Below are positions 62,650-64,000 of a stretch of 64,000 bases of DNA, piece by piece. Under the pieces are notes generated by a model. That model was not told where the DNA came from, made no database searches, and was given only the letters and a program-made list of their open reading frames with translations. The DNA lies in the NCBI GenBank assembly GCA_022578605.1, contig MU394144.1:1-64000 (forward strand), read 5' to 3'. Position numbers and translations under genes: made by a program. Within the stretch, counting starts at the first letter, position 1. Each line of letters opens with the position of its first letter. The DNA comes from Camillea tinctor (lineage: Eukaryota > Ascomycota > Sordariomycetes > Xylariales > Xylariaceae).

Positions 62650-63480
62650 CATCAACCTTATAACAAGTCAATATGAAAAGAGAAGAGGGGAACTTAAGAA
62701 CTTGCAGCATGCACTAAAACGGGGCAAAGTAAGCCTGCAGAAGACACGCTGCCGATGTAGGTATCTCCTCCACAGCGCGGATTGATACCGCCATGCCCTA
62801 GATTTGCTCGCTAAGATCTTAGGGGGGTGGGGGTAATACGTAGGCCTCGGAGTAAAGCTTGACATCGCAAGTCAACTAAAAAAAAGATGCTTTCTTTTAG
62901 ACTTTCTCTTTCATTTCCTCCCCTTTCCATTCGATGGAGATGGTACACATCTAGAGTGGCTTGCATTCAAGATGGATAGGACTCTGGGGGTTTTTTTTTT
63001 TCTGGTCTGGACTTCTAGAAGGCCAGGGGAAAAAGCAAATAGACGGGAAAAAAGAAAACGTGCCCTGGTACCTAGCTCCAGCCACGAAGATCATCCCACA
63101 AAATGTCCGTGTTGTTATTTCTCATCCTACGATAGTTCACCGTTTTGACCCGCTTCTCCATCGTAAACGAACCATTGAATCGTAGATAGAGGACGGGTGG
63201 ACGGACGGACGGGCGAAGATATCAAAAGGAAACAGCATGCGTAAGTATGTACATTTCCGAACATACCTAGGTTACGTACCCTGTACATAGGTAGAAGTTC
63301 AGTACAACACAACACGACATAACAGAAAAAAACGCATTCCTTCTACCCTCTACTTAGGTTCATATGATGCAATGATAGGGGAATAAAGGGGGGGATAGAA
63401 AGTGGGCGAAATTTATAGAGGTACCTATCTATTTCTGTTTACAATATTGGTATACTATTTTTGAGTATTGAACGGTGTTT

Positions 63481-63499
63481 TCTCTCTCTCTCTCTCTCT
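63481..63499. repeat. (TC)n microsatellite
   Basis: An uninterrupted TC run of 19 bp in the right-hand gene-free region. Confidence 0.9.
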
Positions 63500-64000
63500 T
63501 CATCTTATCAAGGTCTTGGTATATTAAATATATGTATGTATATATATACATATACAAAGGAAAGGAGAGAATATAACATGATAGCATCAGAATACGTACC
63601 TACATCTACATACCTATTATTTACTTATTTAGGTACCTAGTAGGGTAGTGTGAGGTAGACCTAGGAAGGTTTATGTACTAAAATAGATGAGTAGCCAGAA
63701 TTGATTAGTTGCCGATCAAACGTCAAAACGAACAGCGGCAGGCGGGTGGCACTAAAGAACAAGGAACATCCCTGACCTTCAATAAGACTAGCATTAGCAG
63801 AAGCAGGAGCACACTCACGCACAACGAAATCCCACTTTCTTTTCCTCATCACTCAATCGGCCCCCCAAAGAAGGTCCAATCTCAAATCTCACCTTGTCGC
63901 AGCTCTTCCTCTTTTTGTATAATTTTTATTTTTATTTTTATTTTTTCCCTTTTCTTTTTTTTTCCTTTCTCTCCACCACCCTCACGACTTTGCTCAATAC

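Larger units (their letters stand above)
55691..64000. other. 8.3-kb region without a supportable gene
   Basis: None of the short frames in either orientation has domain character, plausible codon make-up or splice partners. The sequence alternates T-rich and A-rich tracts with TACCTAGGTA-type palindromes (e.g. 56281, 60791, 63264, 63634). A hairpin followed by eleven T lies at 60870-60904. Simple repeats are (gtat)n at 62631-62649 and (tc)n at 63481-63499. The last 100 bases are pyrimidine-rich on the plus strand, as before many fungal start codons. A plus-strand gene may therefore begin just beyond the window. Confidence 0.5.

Noticed and set aside
63661..63852. 63-residue minus-strand frame near the right edge
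   Set aside because: Short, no domain, and nothing to link it to other exons; it could be part of a gene's leader but cannot be supported.

Overview
The window is nuclear DNA from a filamentous ascomycete (Pezizomycotina). The evidence is single genes with short GT-AG introns (about 50-120 nt), no operons, and very recognisable fungal proteins: an AreB/ASD-4-type GATA factor with a C-terminal coiled coil, a PPG1-type phosphatase, a fused carbamoyl-phosphate synthase/aspartate transcarbamylase with a dead dihydroorotase-like domain, a Yvc1 TRP channel and the Scc2/Mis4 cohesin loader. The spacers are long and dense in palindromes of the TACCTAGGTA / TAGGTACCTA type. A Sordariomycete is my best guess, but nothing here proves the class.

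Layout, left to right. 0.9-3.5 kb: GATA factor (+), with candidate upstream coding exons. 4.6-5.0 kb: small membrane protein (-). 5.9-7.4 kb: PP2A-family phosphatase (+). 8.2-14.0 kb: an unrecognised 1902-residue low-complexity protein (-). 14.7-15.65 kb: bZIP factor (-), first exon unresolved. 18.1-19.0 kb: pyridoxamine-phosphate oxidase (-). 20.0-21.1 kb: deoxyhypusine hydroxylase (+). 21.3-21.8 kb: RNA polymerase I subunit Rpa12 (-). 22.6-28.8 kb: Scc2/Mis4 (+). 31.4-33.8 kb: fungal protein with a weak BTB-like region (-). 37.2-37.5 kb: 65-residue membrane protein (+). 38.9-42.7 kb: Yvc1 channel (-). 46.5-53.4 kb: CPSase/ATCase (+). 54.7-55.7 kb: flavin-binding PNPOx-like protein (+). The last 8.3 kb holds no gene I can support.

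The genes are mostly housekeeping and work in separate processes: nitrogen regulation, dephosphorylation, vitamin B6 and pyrimidine synthesis, hypusination of eIF5A, rRNA transcription, cohesin loading and vacuolar calcium release. I see no biosynthetic cluster, transposon, CRISPR array or phage-like module. The least explained items are the 1902-residue protein, the possible long isoform of the GATA factor, and the long gene-free spacers. Splice junctions were placed by eye from GT/AG signals, phase and protein-family continuity. Arithmetic phase checks close for every spliced model given; no alignment, search or expression data were available.
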